DNA of 64,000 nt from Phragmites australis (GCF_958298935.1 NC_084935.1:3296001-3360000), one strand, 5' to 3'. Shown: positions 35,849-49,479, numbered from the stretch's first letter. Numbers and translations: made by a program. The notes: generated by a model from the sequence alone, not told the origin.

Positions 35849-38776
35849 ATGCTAGCACTAGAGGCCACCCCGGTACAAGATGGGATGGATAGGAGCCTAA
35901 GCCCATACCCAACGTCCTCCTTCGGCAGCAGCGAAAGCCAGTATCATAGCCTGAGTCCTGTTCCGTGCGAGCCTCCAAGACGACATCGAGCAAGTGATGA
36001 AGATTACAATCCCGTAGAAGAGGTATTGATATGAGTCAATGCATTTTATACTTGTTGAATGGAGGAATATTTTTTGTTTATGTCAACTATCCTTATTTTC
36101 TCTATAGATTGACGAAGCGTAGTCTCAAAGCCAGACATCTGGTAGTAGTGCACGAACCCGAAAGCTAAGGTTACAAACACAGTGACCGATAGACAAGGTT
36201 AACATCATGGGAATCAATGCTGACAGGCTGCCTACAGATGAGAAGTCCCTGAATAGATTCCGGAGGGTCACATGGCTCATTGCTCGGGAGAGGGTGCCGA
36301 TAACGACTAAGTTCGATGACTTCAGTGATGAAATGAAGAGGGCTTTGTTCGATAATGTTGTCAAGGAATATCTGGAGTACCCTGGAAACATGAGCGAGTG
36401 TCAAACGATCATTGTGGTCAATGTAGCAATGAAAGCAATCATGAAACTTCACTGAAGCTTTAAGAGCAAGCTTGTTAATCGGTCCTTTGCTAAAGGGGTG
36501 GCACCCTTTGAGAGCTACAAGCACTTAAAAGAGGAAGATCGGTATGCTTTTGTGCAGATGAAGAACTCAGAGCAGTTCAAAAAGGAGAGTGAGGAGAAAA
36601 ATCAGCTTCGGGCTAGAAACAAGCACAACCGCAGGACCGGTGCAACCAAGTATGCTGGGAAAAGGGCGAAATGGTAGGCAGAGGATGATAATTTAGCTAG
36701 AGAAGGCCGCAAGAATCCTTGGTTGCAATTATCGGAATGATCGCGGTCATATTTGCGTGCAAGGGGTGAGCTGTCCAAAAGCTGGGAAATCACATTCAGA
36801 AATAGCGAAACCCAGTCAGTCACAAAAAAAGTCAAAGAAAAGGCAACCGAACGTGTGCAGTGGACGTAGATGCAATTACACAGAACATCACCTGAAAAGA
36901 TTATGCAAGCATCTTGGGGTATCTTGCATCACAGGGAATAGAGATGTACATGCCACATGAAGCTAGCCCTAGAGTTGCAGAGAAGAGTTGTTGCACCTCT
37001 AAGGAGGTCAATCAGTAAGTAGCCGTTGCTGTGACTGAGCCGGATATGATTGACCTACTAGAAGGGCCCACGCCCTGCAGCCTTGTAATCAGGTCTGGCG
37101 GGTATCTCATCGAGGTTGCAAGGCGTCGGGAGCTTCCAGACGTTCGTATCTTACATACGGTTTCGATACGTGATGGCTACGCCATGGTTATGGTGAACAT
37201 GGTACATAGTAATGCCACCTATCACGTGTTGGAGCTCCCCCTCAATGGTGAAATTACAACTTTGGGTGAAGCTCTTCGTCAAACGATCCAGTGGAAGAGG
37301 GGTGACATCGTAGTCTCTAGTGCATCCCAGTCTGGATGAGCTTCAATTGCATCGTCACTGGGTGCCTCACTTCCAGAGAAGGTAGTTCCTTCTCCTCCTC
37401 CAGAGAAGCTAGCTTCATTGCCCTCTAATCCACATCCGGTAGCCTCGCTTTCAGATCCAATTTCGTCTCCCCCAAAGAAAGCAAAGAACAAGGAAATGGA
37501 AGCCAAGAAGAAAGGCTCTAAAAGCACCTTTTGAAGATGTTGAAGGCAATTATACCAGCAAAGAAGTCCACAGATATTGGAGCAGTGTGGACTAGTGCTA
37601 ACATGAAATTCCAATATGGGAAGACCTCGACGAGGGTAGATTACCTAGCAAGGGCAGGAAAAGCACGTGTCGATCTGTATAATTACTATATGCAGGCTAC
37701 TAGAGATAACAATACTTAATCTATAGTCGTACAATACAAATGACGACACTTCTTAACTAATGATGACGGCTACTTCATTGTGGGTTTCAATGAATTATAC
37801 AACCTCTTCAACGTTGATGCCCTGAACGTATCGTTATTACGGATCTTCACATTGTAAGTCCCTTAAAATCATATATTAATTAATTAATTCCACTAAGTCT
37901 TGAATCTAACTCTGTTCTTATCTGTTGACATTTGATGAAAGAAACAGAGAAGAACAAGGAGCCCATCACATTTCTTGACCCTAAGGCCATTACAATATCA
38001 GTCATCCAACTTCACCCCGACTACGCTGTGGACCATGTGGTCAGGGCAATGCAATGATATTCCAAAATGTACTACCTTGTTGGACACCCACAATACCAGT
38101 GGTCATTGGATCTTACTGGTTATTTGGCTCAAGTGGACTCGGTGTGGTACCTCAACTCGTCAAGACCAGTAGCACCAAAAGGCAAACTTGAACAACGTGA
38201 TTATAGCGTTGTAAAAAGACTCCTCGACGCGTAAGTTCTACCTAACTTAGTTTACATATTTAACTTTTCTAACATTCAAATGCTCCATAATCGATCCCTC
38301 TTTATGCAGGGCTTTTGACAAGTACCTTCGAGCTCAACCTGACTACAACATGAAAGACAGTCACAGATTGACACACAAGACCGGGTTCGTTGTAAGTATT
38401 ACCAAACAGATTACCAAATGCTCTCTTTTGCTTTTTTTATCTGACAATAAATTTTCTTTTTAAAGTGACAAAAACAACCATCAGGCAACGCATGCGGATC
38501 CTATGTTGCGTGAAACATGCTCCTCACGCTCCTCAAGAAGGATATCAAATCCCACAATGTAAGTTCAATACGAGATTATTCGTAACTAATTTCAGTAATT
38601 AGTTTAATTCTATGATAACATGATATTGGTTACGCGTCAAATTATGCAGGAATTTTTAGCTTTTTTTTTCAATGACCGTGCACACCCGGAGATTTGATGA
38701 CAGATCATCGAGTTCATGGTGTCTGAAGTCATCAACCCACACAGCAAGTTCCACTATAGAATCTCTAGGTTGTGAG
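35849..38776 (+). pseudogene. Second CACTA-4 gene (PTTA/TnpA-like with Ulp1-like part), broken
   Basis: An exon-like block at 35849-36034 ends at GAGGTATTG, followed by an acceptor-like CTCTATAG at about 36108. 36180-36760 reads as a plant transposase of the PTTA type: a G-I-N-A-D-R-L start, F-D-D-F-S-D-E-M-K, F-V-Q-M-K-N-S-E and K-Y-A-G-K-R-A-K-W, with stops inside. 37030-37860 continues with D-G-Y-F-I-V-G-F-N-E-L-Y. About 37980-38160 contains S-G-H-W-I-L-L-V-I, typical of the C48 (Ulp1) peptidase domain of these proteins, and 38310-38776 has the E-V-I-N-P-H-S-K-F tail. In this superfamily the protein binds subterminal repeats and assists TNP2. Multiple stops make it non-functional. Confidence 0.75.
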
Positions 38777-39004
38777 GTCTTACGTGATATGAATTGATCG
38801 AAACTTTGTAACATTTGTGGTTCTGTAATGGATTGATCGAAACTTTGTAACCTTTGTGATTCTATGATGAAGCGAGTTCTTATATAAGTGTGTTTGTCCA
38901 TATGGATTTGGATATGTTGCTGTTATTTGCAGGGAGTGGACGGCTACTAAATCCTGGCTATGCTCTAGGATGCGGCTAGAAAATAACACAATCGTGCCAG
39001 GTAA

Positions 39005-39430
39005 GCTACACATAAGTGACAAGTAACTTTTTAGCAGTCACTTATATGTTTATATAAGTGATGAACAACCTTATTATCAGTCACTTATATGTTCATATAA
39101 GTAATGGGTAATTAGGTTACTCGTCATTTATATCTTTTCACTAGCATATGGGTGAAACATATAAGTGATGGATAACCTAATTACCATCACTTATGTTTGG
39201 AGACAAGTGACCGGTGAAGCTACCTGCCACTTATGTATTTCTCCCTAGTACATGAGAGATGATCATAGGTGACGGATCACGGTTACGACCCACACATATA
39301 ACCTCATTGGTAACAAGGACTTATCTGTTACTAATAACTAGTCATTAGTGACACGTTCGGAGTAACGGGTGCGAGACCCATCACCCATATCTATTATGAC
39401 TTATCATCATAATTTTTTTGTCACGTAGTG
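39005..39430. repeat. CACTA-4 right subterminal array and terminus
   Basis: AAGTGACAAGTAAC, CAGTCACTTATATG, AAGTGATGGATAAC and similar motifs in both orientations, ending TCACGTAGTG at 39430. Confidence 0.85.
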
Positions 39431-39433
39431 CAT

Positions 39434-40073
39434 ACCGATGCAGCGACACGAGAATGTTCTAGCCCTCTCGCCTGTGTGCCCCCAGGTCAAGCTGCTGCTA
39501 CAACTTGGAAAGTCATATGACTTTTCCTTTTTATTTCCCGGGGATCCCTAAACAATGGGGCCCTTGTCTACCATTCAAGTTGCCAGTCACCGATTTAACC
39601 AAGGTTTCGTCGTGGCCTTTTAGTGATTGACATACGCAAGAAACCAGAGCTTCCGACAAGGTTTTCAAAGGGCATCAACAAAATTCTTTATGCAACATAG
39701 ATGATTAGAAATGGTAAGCTTCTTAAGTACGAATTATCTGTTAACGGTGTAGCTAAGTCACTAGATCTGAATATATAGTACTGCCAAATAGCAATAGTGA
39801 AATGTGTTATATATCCCAACAACCAGCTAAGGAACATATATAATTGCTCATCAGACTAGTCACCATGATCAAATTTAGACTACTGGAATGTATAGTTTCG
39901 GAGTGGTAGACGGTGTTGATGCTAAATAAAAGCAATCCATGCATGTTTGTAGTGGCGGACAAAACCAAGTCATATGGAGAGGGTGGATCTTCTTTCTCCT
40001 TCTTCCCCATATCATCTCCCTCTTCTTCTCATTCTCTTGGAAAAAAATAGAGAGGGCTTGGAGGTGCTACAAG
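39434..40073. other. Intergenic DNA between CACTA-4 and CACTA-5
   Basis: About 640 bp without a recognised gene. Short fragments do not show conserved motifs. Confidence 0.5.
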
Positions 40074-43000
40074 CACTACAAGAAATTCGATCATCTATAA
40101 CAAACATGGTCGTGATAAAACCTAGAAATGTCACAAATTGTGGTTATTTGGTGATGATTCAAGAAATTTCTTCATTAATCGATAGTGGGGCAGTTTCATC
40201 AGGTATGTCTATGACAAACTGTTACCATCGTCAACATATGTCCATTGTTTTGTGACGTTACTATGTATTATCGTCACAAAAAATATGAGACGATGCCTAG
40301 TACATCTTAATGACGAAATCTATTTTTGTCATGCAACAGTCATGGTACCACCCCATCACCTCCTTTTTTTTCCCACGCCCGCTCCCCTGACCCATCAAAT
40401 TTGGGTTTTTACTGCTAGCCCAATCCAAAATTACAACTCCTCCCATGGCCCGATCCAAAATGCGTATGTGACTAGATCAAGAGCTCGAGAAGTCCACTCC
40501 TCTGATTCTTCTCCTCCTTGCCCCCTTTGCCCATCATACGCGCCGCCGCCTGCCATTTTTTAGCCTACTCTGACTCCCCGGCGGGCTAGCGGCTTCCCTG
40601 GTCCCCGCTCCTTGATCCTCCCTACCCGATGCTGCTCCTCCTCGCCTGAAGCCCTCACCTCACTGCCGGCTCACCTCCTTACTCGATGCGGTCGGGTCTC
40701 CTCTGCAAGATCTGCACCAGCTTCCCTCTCTCAGACGACCACCGACGTGCCATGTCGCCATCACGCATCTCCGTCACTGTGAGCCCATGACATCCACAAC
40801 CTGCAACGGCCCTCCACGTCCGCTTCCTCACCAACGCCAAATAGTGCTTTCTATTCTTTGGTGATTAGAACCTATGACTTTGAATTGTTTTTTATTTGGG
40901 TCAATCTGTGTTTGCAAACATTTTAGATTCGGATCGATAGATCTTGATGCTTTCAAGAAACTGATTTATTATGTTTCTTGTGTTGTTTGATACATAGGGA
41001 ATGACCATAATGGGGCAGCTTGATCTTTCCTTCTGGATATTGGTGGCACATAGGCTATCTAGCGACGAGCTCAGGTCAGGTGCATACTTATTCTCTCATG
41101 TTTTAAGTTCTGTTTGATATATTAATATTTTGTTTGTGGTTGTGACCAGATCAAGCATGACCATGGATCCCATTTGGTACACACAACTTTGACTAACCCC
41201 AACATCTTATATGTGGTCTATTATCTGTGTGGAGACGGATAATTGGTTTTTTGATATTTGCTTTATTGTGTTACGCTTATGTTTTTCTTTCTCTGTGAAA
41301 ATATTTTTCAATATATAATAGATTTTTTGTCTTGCGTCATACATTGATTTCATCATTAATTAGTGCTTGCATAAATGGTTTCGATTGTCCTATAAAAGAT
41401 TGATGACATAACTCATTTCTATTTCTTCATTTTTTTACCTCTTTCCATTCGAGGATGTACAAGGAAGTTTGGCATCAAAGAAGAGGAATTTGTAGGTAGA
41501 ACACTATTTAATTTTGTTATGCAGGTCAACATTTTAGTTTCTTCCCATTTTTAATTGTATTGTGTGACGATGTCAAATTCCAGGATCTCGTGGTGCCCTT
41601 TTCCATTTGTTTAACTGTTATTGGCGCCCACAGTATGCCCTCTTGATATATTGCTTGGCTGTTGCAGAATTTTGATTAACATTATAATGTATGCTGCTTA
41701 TCAGGATAGATGTTTGCTAGATGCCTCATTGATAATTACTTGTTTAGTCTCTAGGGATGGTTATGTCACAGGGAGAAATAAAAAAAGGTGATGCTCTAGA
41801 GATGGTTTGTAGGCGCAATAAATAGAGAAAGTCGTTTTAGTTGCCACATTCTTGCGAGATTTTAATAATTGCAATTTGTGTTGAGGATTTAATTTTCCTT
41901 GATGTGTCATATTATTTCATAACATGTTATTAATGTGGCTCCCTGTTGTCTAAATCTCGAGATGTATAACATAAACATCTTATAGCATTATTACATGATT
42001 TGTGGGTCTTCAGGCCTTATGGATTTTATTTTTTCTTGTACCCTATCTTTAACATGATTAGTCAGGACTTTTTCCTAGAGCTTGCTTCCTTATGTGGATT
42101 TTTCAATTGAATCAGTCCAGAGTTAATCTAGCTTTCCCTATTTGTTTTGGCTGTTATCAGGGATAGATCACCTTTGGAGAGCTAATGCTACAACAACTGC
42201 TTGTGTTCTTTTGGATCATTCTGTATTTTCTGATTCCTAATTAACTAATACTTTGAAGTGGGCATTGGTTGCATTTGTAGAAATATAACCATGAATCAAT
42301 ACAACATAAGCCTCAAGCCCTCGGTTACTAAATCCAGGGACCCCTATAATTATAGTATCTCCTTGTCGTTTATTTATAATAACAATCACCTACTATACTA
42401 GTTCACATAAACGACTTAATTTCTTGATCAACGTAACGACAGTGAAACTAACCTTAATTTGAATGTAGCTCGATATGAAAATAAATGGTGTTAAAATAAT
42501 ATTATATGTATGCAGGTTAGAAGTGGTGAGATTAAGGAGTGCATCAGGGATGGCCAAGGCTCCAGCATGGCACTGTGCCTGGCCAGGGTCCTAACCATCG
42601 CCCTATACCTGGGGCCATCGATGTGCCCAGTGAACCACCATCGTGCCTTCGTCGGCAGTGGGCATCATGAGACTTGCAACGTCAACAACAAGGTGACATG
42701 GATTAAGGGAACATTCCAGATGCAGTCTGTAGTACTTAATATAGCTTTTGAAGTCTTTGATGAATGCATGATTTAGGTTAATCATTTTTTCAGTAGAACA
42801 TGGTACAAAGTACATTTTCAAGTTTGTGATGATTGCATGCATGATAAGATATAGACATGCTTATATTTTGCACATGTGAATTTGATCTGTGATGTCTATA
42901 TTTTGTGAAAGATTATGTGACTTGATGTAATGAGATGGTCGAGATAGTCCAAATGTTCAAATTATTCTGTAATGTTTTTCTATGTTGCTAATGTTTTTAT

Positions 43001-43357
43001 GGGATGTGTGATGATATAGAGAGAACTTTATGACGATTTCTTCATTTCGTCACAGACAAGCAGTGACTGTACGAATTTTAGTGACGAAACACAAGCCAAT
43101 AGTAACGTTTAATATCACATTACATGATAAATAAAATGTCACCAAATAGTCTCTCTTCCATGACGGTAGTATAATCATCATAAAATATAAGATGTTTCAT
43201 GATAATTTCGTGAACTTCGTCACTAAATACATTCTATAACGCATATTCTGTGACAAAGTGAATGCCAAAAAAATATATCATTGTTATTATTCTATAAAAA
43301 ATATCATTATACTATAATAATAAACTATCATCATAGATAATCAGATTTCTCATAGGG
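40074..43357. mobile_element. CACTA element 5, non-autonomous (3.3 kb)
   Basis: The left end is CACTACAAGAAATTCGATCA. The right end on the reverse strand reads CCCTATGAGAAATCTGATTA, an imperfect inverted match. Left flank AAG and right flank TCT do not match, so the duplication is lost or the right border is shifted. Subterminal motifs of the GTGACGA/TTTCGTCAC type occur at 40095-40330 and 43020-43260. A CT-rich, leader-like stretch follows the left array (40360-40760). An open frame at 42510-42776 has no recognised domain. No TNP2 is present. Confidence 0.75.
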
Positions 43358-46079
43358 TCTTTGAGCCCCTGCTTTGGATCCGCCCTGCATGTTTGATTTC
43401 TTCGACGAGTCATGCTGTAGACCGTGACAGATACCGCTCCACTGGCCGATGCCCCTGTCTCCCCTCGATCCTTAAAACCTCATGACTTTTCAGAGACGGA
43501 GAGATCGAACGGGAGAGACAAAGATCGCGCACGTACTAGAACGGGGACGGCATATTGTGTGCCTGACAGCTGTGTGCGTGTCCCTCTCAAGTGTAGTAAT
43601 TTGGACCTACCGGATACAAGATATTATCTCTGTTCTCTTCTGGTTATCGCTTTAGTCTTCAGCACATAAAATAAGTTTATAATAAATTCTTTTATATATA
43701 ATATATTTATTTCTCTCGATTTCTTTAACATTTAATTAATGACACATAAGCCACAAGTCTACCACACTCGTAGAATTGAAACTTTACTTTCTAATAATTT
43801 TTAATATAAACACTCTAGGAAAATATCATTTTAAAAATCTAAAACTACATCTATTTAAAAATAAAATCAAAATTTTAAAATAACATCTATCAAATAGAGA
43901 TAGTACATTGCAACTTGCTTGCTTTCTGAAATATTGCGGGGTCCGGCGGGGTCTCGCTTTCAAAGTACGTCTTGAAAGCTACTGCTGGCTAGTACATATT
44001 GTTTGTACCTAGTGCCATGGGACAAGATCAATAGATATGGTTAGCGAGGCTAACAACATGTAGCTCGCAGGTGATAAAATTATACACATGCATGCAGATC
44101 ACTGACTCACTGTACCACTTGCAAGCTGATGTCATGCATGAGGTTTTCGATCTTGCCTTTTTCATCGTTTCATAGTGTAGCACTAGTTCACGTCTGTAGC
44201 CCATGGCCGATGACCGATCATCACAGTAAATCGGACCATTATTGACAAATCCCTATCCGTTGATCCTTCGCATGAATGAGTAAGTTGGAGCATTCACAAA
44301 CGGCAAGCTTTTCTGCAGTGTCTCAAGCATGCGAGATGTGCTCACGGGCCACATCCTTGCTAGATATACGTGGCAATGCATGGGATGCATTGCTTTCTAG
44401 ACTTCTAGTGACTTGAAGTAACATGCAAGACCTTGACCACTGTAAAAGCTAGAGGGCAGTGATTTGGTTCTGCGAGAGTTCTTTACGTAAAAGCAGAAGC
44501 CTGCCTGCCTGCGCACGTTTTATGCCTCCATGCATGCACTCGCAGCCTGTCTAGAATCTCTCGTACGTAGGGCAGAGAAAGTGTCCACGGCTACTGCTTG
44601 TTTTCAGTGCTGTCCGAAGGCATCACGCCATGCGTGGCATTCGATATTTGCGCGCGCGCGGCGGGACAAGTACTTGCATCATTGCATGCCAAAAAAGAAC
44701 GTGGTTAGTCTTTGAAATTAAAAAAATGAGAAAGAAGAAGCAGGAATAATTAATATGATTGTTTGTGAATTTGTGACAACACCACCTTCTTGAAATGTGC
44801 TGATCTTGGACTCTCTCCTGCTTAATCTATGTCACATATTGAGATGTGTGTTGAGTAGGTGAGACTAGCTCAGAGCTAGTTACTTCTCAAGACTCAAGAG
44901 CATTGTACAGTTAGTTTCACGTTGAGGTATACTAGTTTACAAATATGTGTTGCCATGAACCCACAAAGTCCAGTCCACACCCATTTATATATATAAATCC
45001 AACACCGGCAGAATCGAATTGGCCGCTTCTACGTAACAACCACCGAGTCAAAAGGGGCTGGGATACATTTGTCGGTAGTACCATGGAGTTATGATGAAGT
45101 CAGTATCATGCATGCATCTCAGAAACTAACTGTTTTCATCAAGTAGTCAATATACATATATAATGGAGGATGGCTAACCATAGAATTATGCAGAATAGAT
45201 TCTCATCAAAAGGAAACAAGAAGAATGCATAACAAAGACAAAATAGCTACACATGCATTTTGATTAGCAGAAAAGGCATCCAAAGTCTAAAGTTTATGCG
45301 CAGATTCTGGAAATGCATGTCCAAATAATGTTCGGGCGTGGTGTTGTATAGGGGATCACGTGATAAAAGAGACTAGCTAGCTAAGACCTTGATTACTGAA
45401 CGAAATAGCTAAGACAATTATTATGCTGGAATCAAAACAATAAATTTCATCTAATTAAAGAAGAGACATATGAAGCCGAGGCCCAGCATTTGAGATAAAA
45501 AAAAAAAAAACTGTACAAATTAAAGGATCATACTCTAGCAGTACTTCAATTGAAATATCTTTAAAAAGAGCAACGTTTAAAAATGTAGACGACGTCAAAA
45601 TTTATTCCTCAACTTACAATTGATGGTAACATTTTCGTATACAACTTTTTGATATATTTAGTCATTTCTAACATCTCTACTCCTGAGTTTTTGAGAGAAC
45701 TGATATTTGATTCCAAAAAAATGTTGTAATATCCACCGCAAATTTTCATGTTGTTTTCTATGTTTCAATATCAAATTATACTTAGTTTCCTTGCACATGA
45801 TAATTAGAAAGAAGTAATATATGTTGCTTTCAGGAAAAAAGCAAGAGCTCTTTCCCTCGGTTATTTAACCTTTTGCCAAAATGGTCACATGACTTAGGTA
45901 GCGCCTTATGCACTTGAAGCTCTAGCAGCCCATAGATTCATAGGTCTTTCCAAGGTGCGCCTGTTTACCAAAATGGAAAGCCATAAAAGACCAGAGGAAC
46001 CAAGCCTGGAAGGTGAAAAGGAAAGGCAAAGGAAAATTAACGTATTTTCAGGGCATGATGATTTATACAATTAAAGTGT
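43358..46079. other. Intergenic DNA, no gene recognised
   Basis: About 2.7 kb of mixed-composition sequence containing a CG-alternating stretch at about 44650-44662 and an A-run at about 45498-45510. No protein domain or RNA gene was seen. Confidence 0.5.
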
Positions 46080-47361
46080 CACTACAACAAAAAGTGTCAT
46101 CTGAGCCGGGTCATCATTGTAGGCTAGGATAGAACCGGTATTGATGAAGTATCAGTGTCGGTTCATAACATCCTACGGTCAATTAATGATCACTACCGGT
46201 TTGTAACTTAATATCAATGCCGGTTCTAGTTACCAGCCAATACTGATACTTTAGTGTCGGTTCATGATTATGAATCGGCACTGATACTCAGTATCAATGT
46301 CGGTTCGTGTAACGGGCTAGCACTAATAATTTGAACGGATCCAAAATTTTACAAAGGCAAAGTGAATAAACATCCACATCCGTCGGTCTTATCACCTCAC
46401 CTCACCTCTACCTATCCTATCTCACTCTATCCTCAATCTGCCCTCTATCTCTCTCTCATCGATCTCCTCCCTCACGGCTGTGGCAGTAGCCTCCTTCGCC
46501 CGCGCCTCCTCCGAAGGACGGCCTCTTCATCGTCTGCGCCCCTCTGCTGCTCCGCCATGGCAGCCTCCTTTGCGGCTATGGCGCTGCTGCTAGCACGGAT
46601 CTAGCCGAGCGATGCGAGCAGAGGCCTGTGGTGGCGAAGGACCTGTGGTGCGGCGATGGTGGAGGAAAGGGGTACGGCATTGCTGTCCATGGATCCTTCG
46701 CGGCGTGGCGAGTCGTACAGCTCCTCTGTGTCGTCCTCTCCATTCGCATTAGGTGGGTTCTTCTTGGTATGTCTCCACTTTTCTTTCTCCTGATAAAATC
46801 ATTTCTAACCCTTCTCTCTTTGGGATAGGTCTGTATAGTGCAGTGTATATCCGTGTGATTGGGGATTGAAATACAATGCATTCTTAGCTACGAATTCCGA
46901 TGAATTGGAAAGAAAAAAAATGATTTTTAGGCAAGGACAGGAATGAAAACAAAGATTTTTTTGTGTTGCAGTTTGCTTGATGTCTTGTTGAGTGCGATGC
47001 AATCTCCAAATCTGTGACTACTAGGTAAACACAACAAGAATTTGGTCGTGTGTCCTGGAATTTCTTTGTTTTAGTGTTGGATTGATTTTGTTTCACTGAT
47101 ACGTGTATCATGTAAATGTTATGAGCAAGCTGCGTACGTGCTGAAATACATGTATCGAATAACCTAAATGCTATGAGCAAGCTGCATATGTGCTAAAATC
47201 ATATTTATTTTCTAAAATATGAGCTTTTTTTGCCCCATGTAATATGTATCAGTGCTAGTTGGTATTAAGAACTGGCACTGATACTGATTATCAGTACCGA
47301 TTCAAAAATCATCACTGATGGCATTTTTGAACTGGTACTAATGACTATTTTTGTAGTAGTG
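46080..47361. mobile_element. CACTA element 6, non-autonomous (1.28 kb)
   Basis: The left end is CACTACAACAAAAAGTGTCAT; the right end on the reverse strand is CACTACTACAAAAATAGTCAT, about 18 of 21 bases matching. Flanks are TGT (46077-46079) and TGT (47362-47364), a perfect 3-bp target duplication. Subterminal motifs TATCAGTGCCGGTT/AACCGGCACTGATA occur at both ends. The interior has a leader-like frame (46362-46604) and a GC-rich patch but no transposase. Termini and duplication are well preserved, so it may be among the younger insertions here. Confidence 0.93.
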
Positions 47362-47864
47362 TGTCAATCTGCATTCAAGAAATGCCTGATTTACATTATT
47401 GACGAAAGTTTGTTAGTAGCTTTATTTCTATTTTGATCTCATTTAGTTAGACCTAGAGGGTACATTCTCGATCCATACGTTGCTTAACTTTTCTTTATCG
47501 CCCGTGAACTAGAGATCGATTGCTGTGTAAACACTAGATTAACCGTGCTTTATAAGATTTAAATGTCTACGATCGTAATGAACACGAACGTTAAAGTGGT
47601 AAGTCGGTGTGGACCTTTGTTATATTGAGAAAATTGTTAAGTCGATTAATTTCTCTAAAACATTCATGAGCACTCTTCTTACGAAATTATTCTTTTCCAC
47701 GTTAATGATGGAAAAACTTAACAGCATGATGCCATATAGCTAGCCACTTTTTTATAGTAGAAGACATGCTCGATTCCTTGCAAAATCCGACTTTCTACGA
47801 CGCAACTTTGGTGCTAAAATCACAATTATATTATATTCCAACTTGCTATATATGACAATATCGC

Positions 47865-48121
47865 CATGCACCGTCAAAGCCTCCACGTCGCAACCGTCAC
47901 GTTTGGACTCGGTGTAAGGGATAGGCGGTGGGGCCCCAAGTGGCGAAAATGTGACGCTGCAGTTGAGGCCCCAAGCATGACGAGGTCAGGAAGTGGGATG
48001 CAAACATGTGGGCTCTATAGATACATTTCCAATGTGAATACTGACGGTGCGAGGAGACAGATCAAATGCCGCTCGATCCATGCACCATCGAAGCCTCCAT
48101 GTCGCAACCGTCACGTTTGGA
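47865..48121. repeat. 43-bp direct repeat pair
   Basis: CATGCACC(G/A)TC(A/G)AAGCCTCC followed by GTCGCAACCGTCACGTTTGG occurs at 47865-47907 and about 48078-48121, with about three mismatches. The spacer is about 170 bp and has no recognised gene. Confidence 0.85.
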
Positions 48122-48215
48122 ATCACTCGTATTTGTGACCCGCAAGTCTAACACAAATTGCCTCCTATAAGTTGGGTATACGCGAAAGTGTACCAGTGTC
48201 ATTTTGTGTTGCGTG

Positions 48216-48652
48216 TAGGGCTGTCAACGGGTTGAACTCGAGTAAGTTTATTACCTTAAGCTTGAGTTTGATAGAAACTCAAGCCTAATTCGATCCAAGC
48301 TAAAGATCTGACCGAGCCTACAACCATACTAGAGTTTTTTATAGCTCTATCTATAAATCAAATGTGTATGTAGTCACGTAACCTTAAGATTAGATAATTA
48401 GACTTTTGGTTGGATTGTGAGTTTAAAAAATAAACTTGGTTAAAGTGAATAGACATCAACTTTGCCTCGACGGACAGCAGTGAGAGTTAGCTGAGCTTTT
48501 GACGAGCTATTCGAGCTCGAGCTCGATAGACTCGTGAGCTTGTGGCTAAGCTTGAACTTGGCTTGTTAAGTTCTCGAGCTGAGCTCGAATTGAGCCTATG
48601 ACGAGTCGAGTTCGAGTAGCTCACGTGCCTCAAGCTTTTTTTGACATTCATA
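48216..48652. mobile_element. hAT-like non-autonomous element (437 bp)
   Basis: The left end TAGGGCTGTCAA matches the reverse-strand right end TATGAATGTCAA in 9 of 12 bases. It is flanked by GTTGCGTG (48208-48215) and ATTGCGTG (48653-48660), an 8-bp target duplication with one mismatch, as expected for hAT elements. The interior repeats GAGCTCGAG/CTCGAGT motifs. No transposase. Confidence 0.7.
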
Positions 48653-49175
48653 ATTGCGTGCAATCAGTTATTTCAAATTTTGGCTTAAATTACTTTTTAT
48701 ATATTGAGTTTAGATTTTTGAAAATGATAAGAGTTGATTTGTCTCAAATAAATATTTTCATTATAGTATACTCATGCTATGTTTTATCAATATATTACAA
48801 CAAAAATTAATAGTCAAAATTGTATTTTAAGAATCATGTTGATGTCTAAAATGATACTTATTTGTGACTGTAGTAGTACTTATTACCACTTATGTTTGGA
48901 GATGCATTTATCGTGAGAAATAATGAGAGTAGTTTTAGGGTTGCATCGACGATACGTCAGCACACTGCCAGAAAAAAGGCTTAGCTTGTAGAGTCTCTAG
49001 TGCAGCTAGTATTTTGCCTGCAGTTTTTTTTTTTTTTTTTTGAGGTATGCCTGCAGTTTCTTGTGACCTTTCATCCCCAAATTAAACTTGGCTGCTCTAG
49101 AATATGTATTCCAATCTCGTCTTTCTCTACCAAAAAAAATCAATGGCTACATTTCTGGCTTGTTACACTCTCCAC

Positions 49176-49186
49176 AATTCATAGTG
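49176..49186. repeat. LINE A target duplication, left copy
   Basis: AATTCATAGTG; the partner is at 52701-52711. The similarity continues imperfectly into GAAAAATTGATG versus GGAAAAATGATG. Confidence 0.65.
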
Positions 49187-49479
49187 AAAAATTGATGCCA
49201 TCATGCAGATTAAATTGGGGCAGGCATGTCACGGATGATGTGGTTGCTTGGGCATATGAGAAGAATGGCACATACTTGGTCAGGTCTGCATATAGACTAC
49301 TTAAAGATTTACAGATGAACGAATCTGATCACTTGGCCGGTGTGTCTGCATGTTCTGCTGCTGCTGGCGTGTGGTGGAAGCATCTATGGAATATGGAAAT
49401 CCCTCCGAAGGTGAGAATGTTCTGGTGGCGTTCCATCCATAATTTTCTACCAGCAAAAACGGAATTATTCAGACGTCAT

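Larger units (their letters stand above)
29204..39430 (+). mobile_element. CACTA element 4, full-size (10.2 kb), two genes, decayed
   Basis: The left end is CACTACATGAAATGG and the right end reads CACTACGTGACAAAA on the reverse strand. The flanks TAT and CAT are a one-mismatch target duplication. Subterminal AAGTGACGGGTC-type repeats fill 29204-29570 and 39005-39430. The interior encodes a TNP2 transposase (29952-33241) and, after an internal repeat array and TATA box, a second gene with PTTA- and Ulp1-like parts (35849-38776). This is the complete gene set of an autonomous plant CACTA element, but both genes carry stops. Confidence 0.93.

Noticed and set aside
46362..46604. 80-codon frame in the small CACTA element
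   Set aside because: Serine/leucine-rich translation of a CT-rich leader; not distinguishable from chance.
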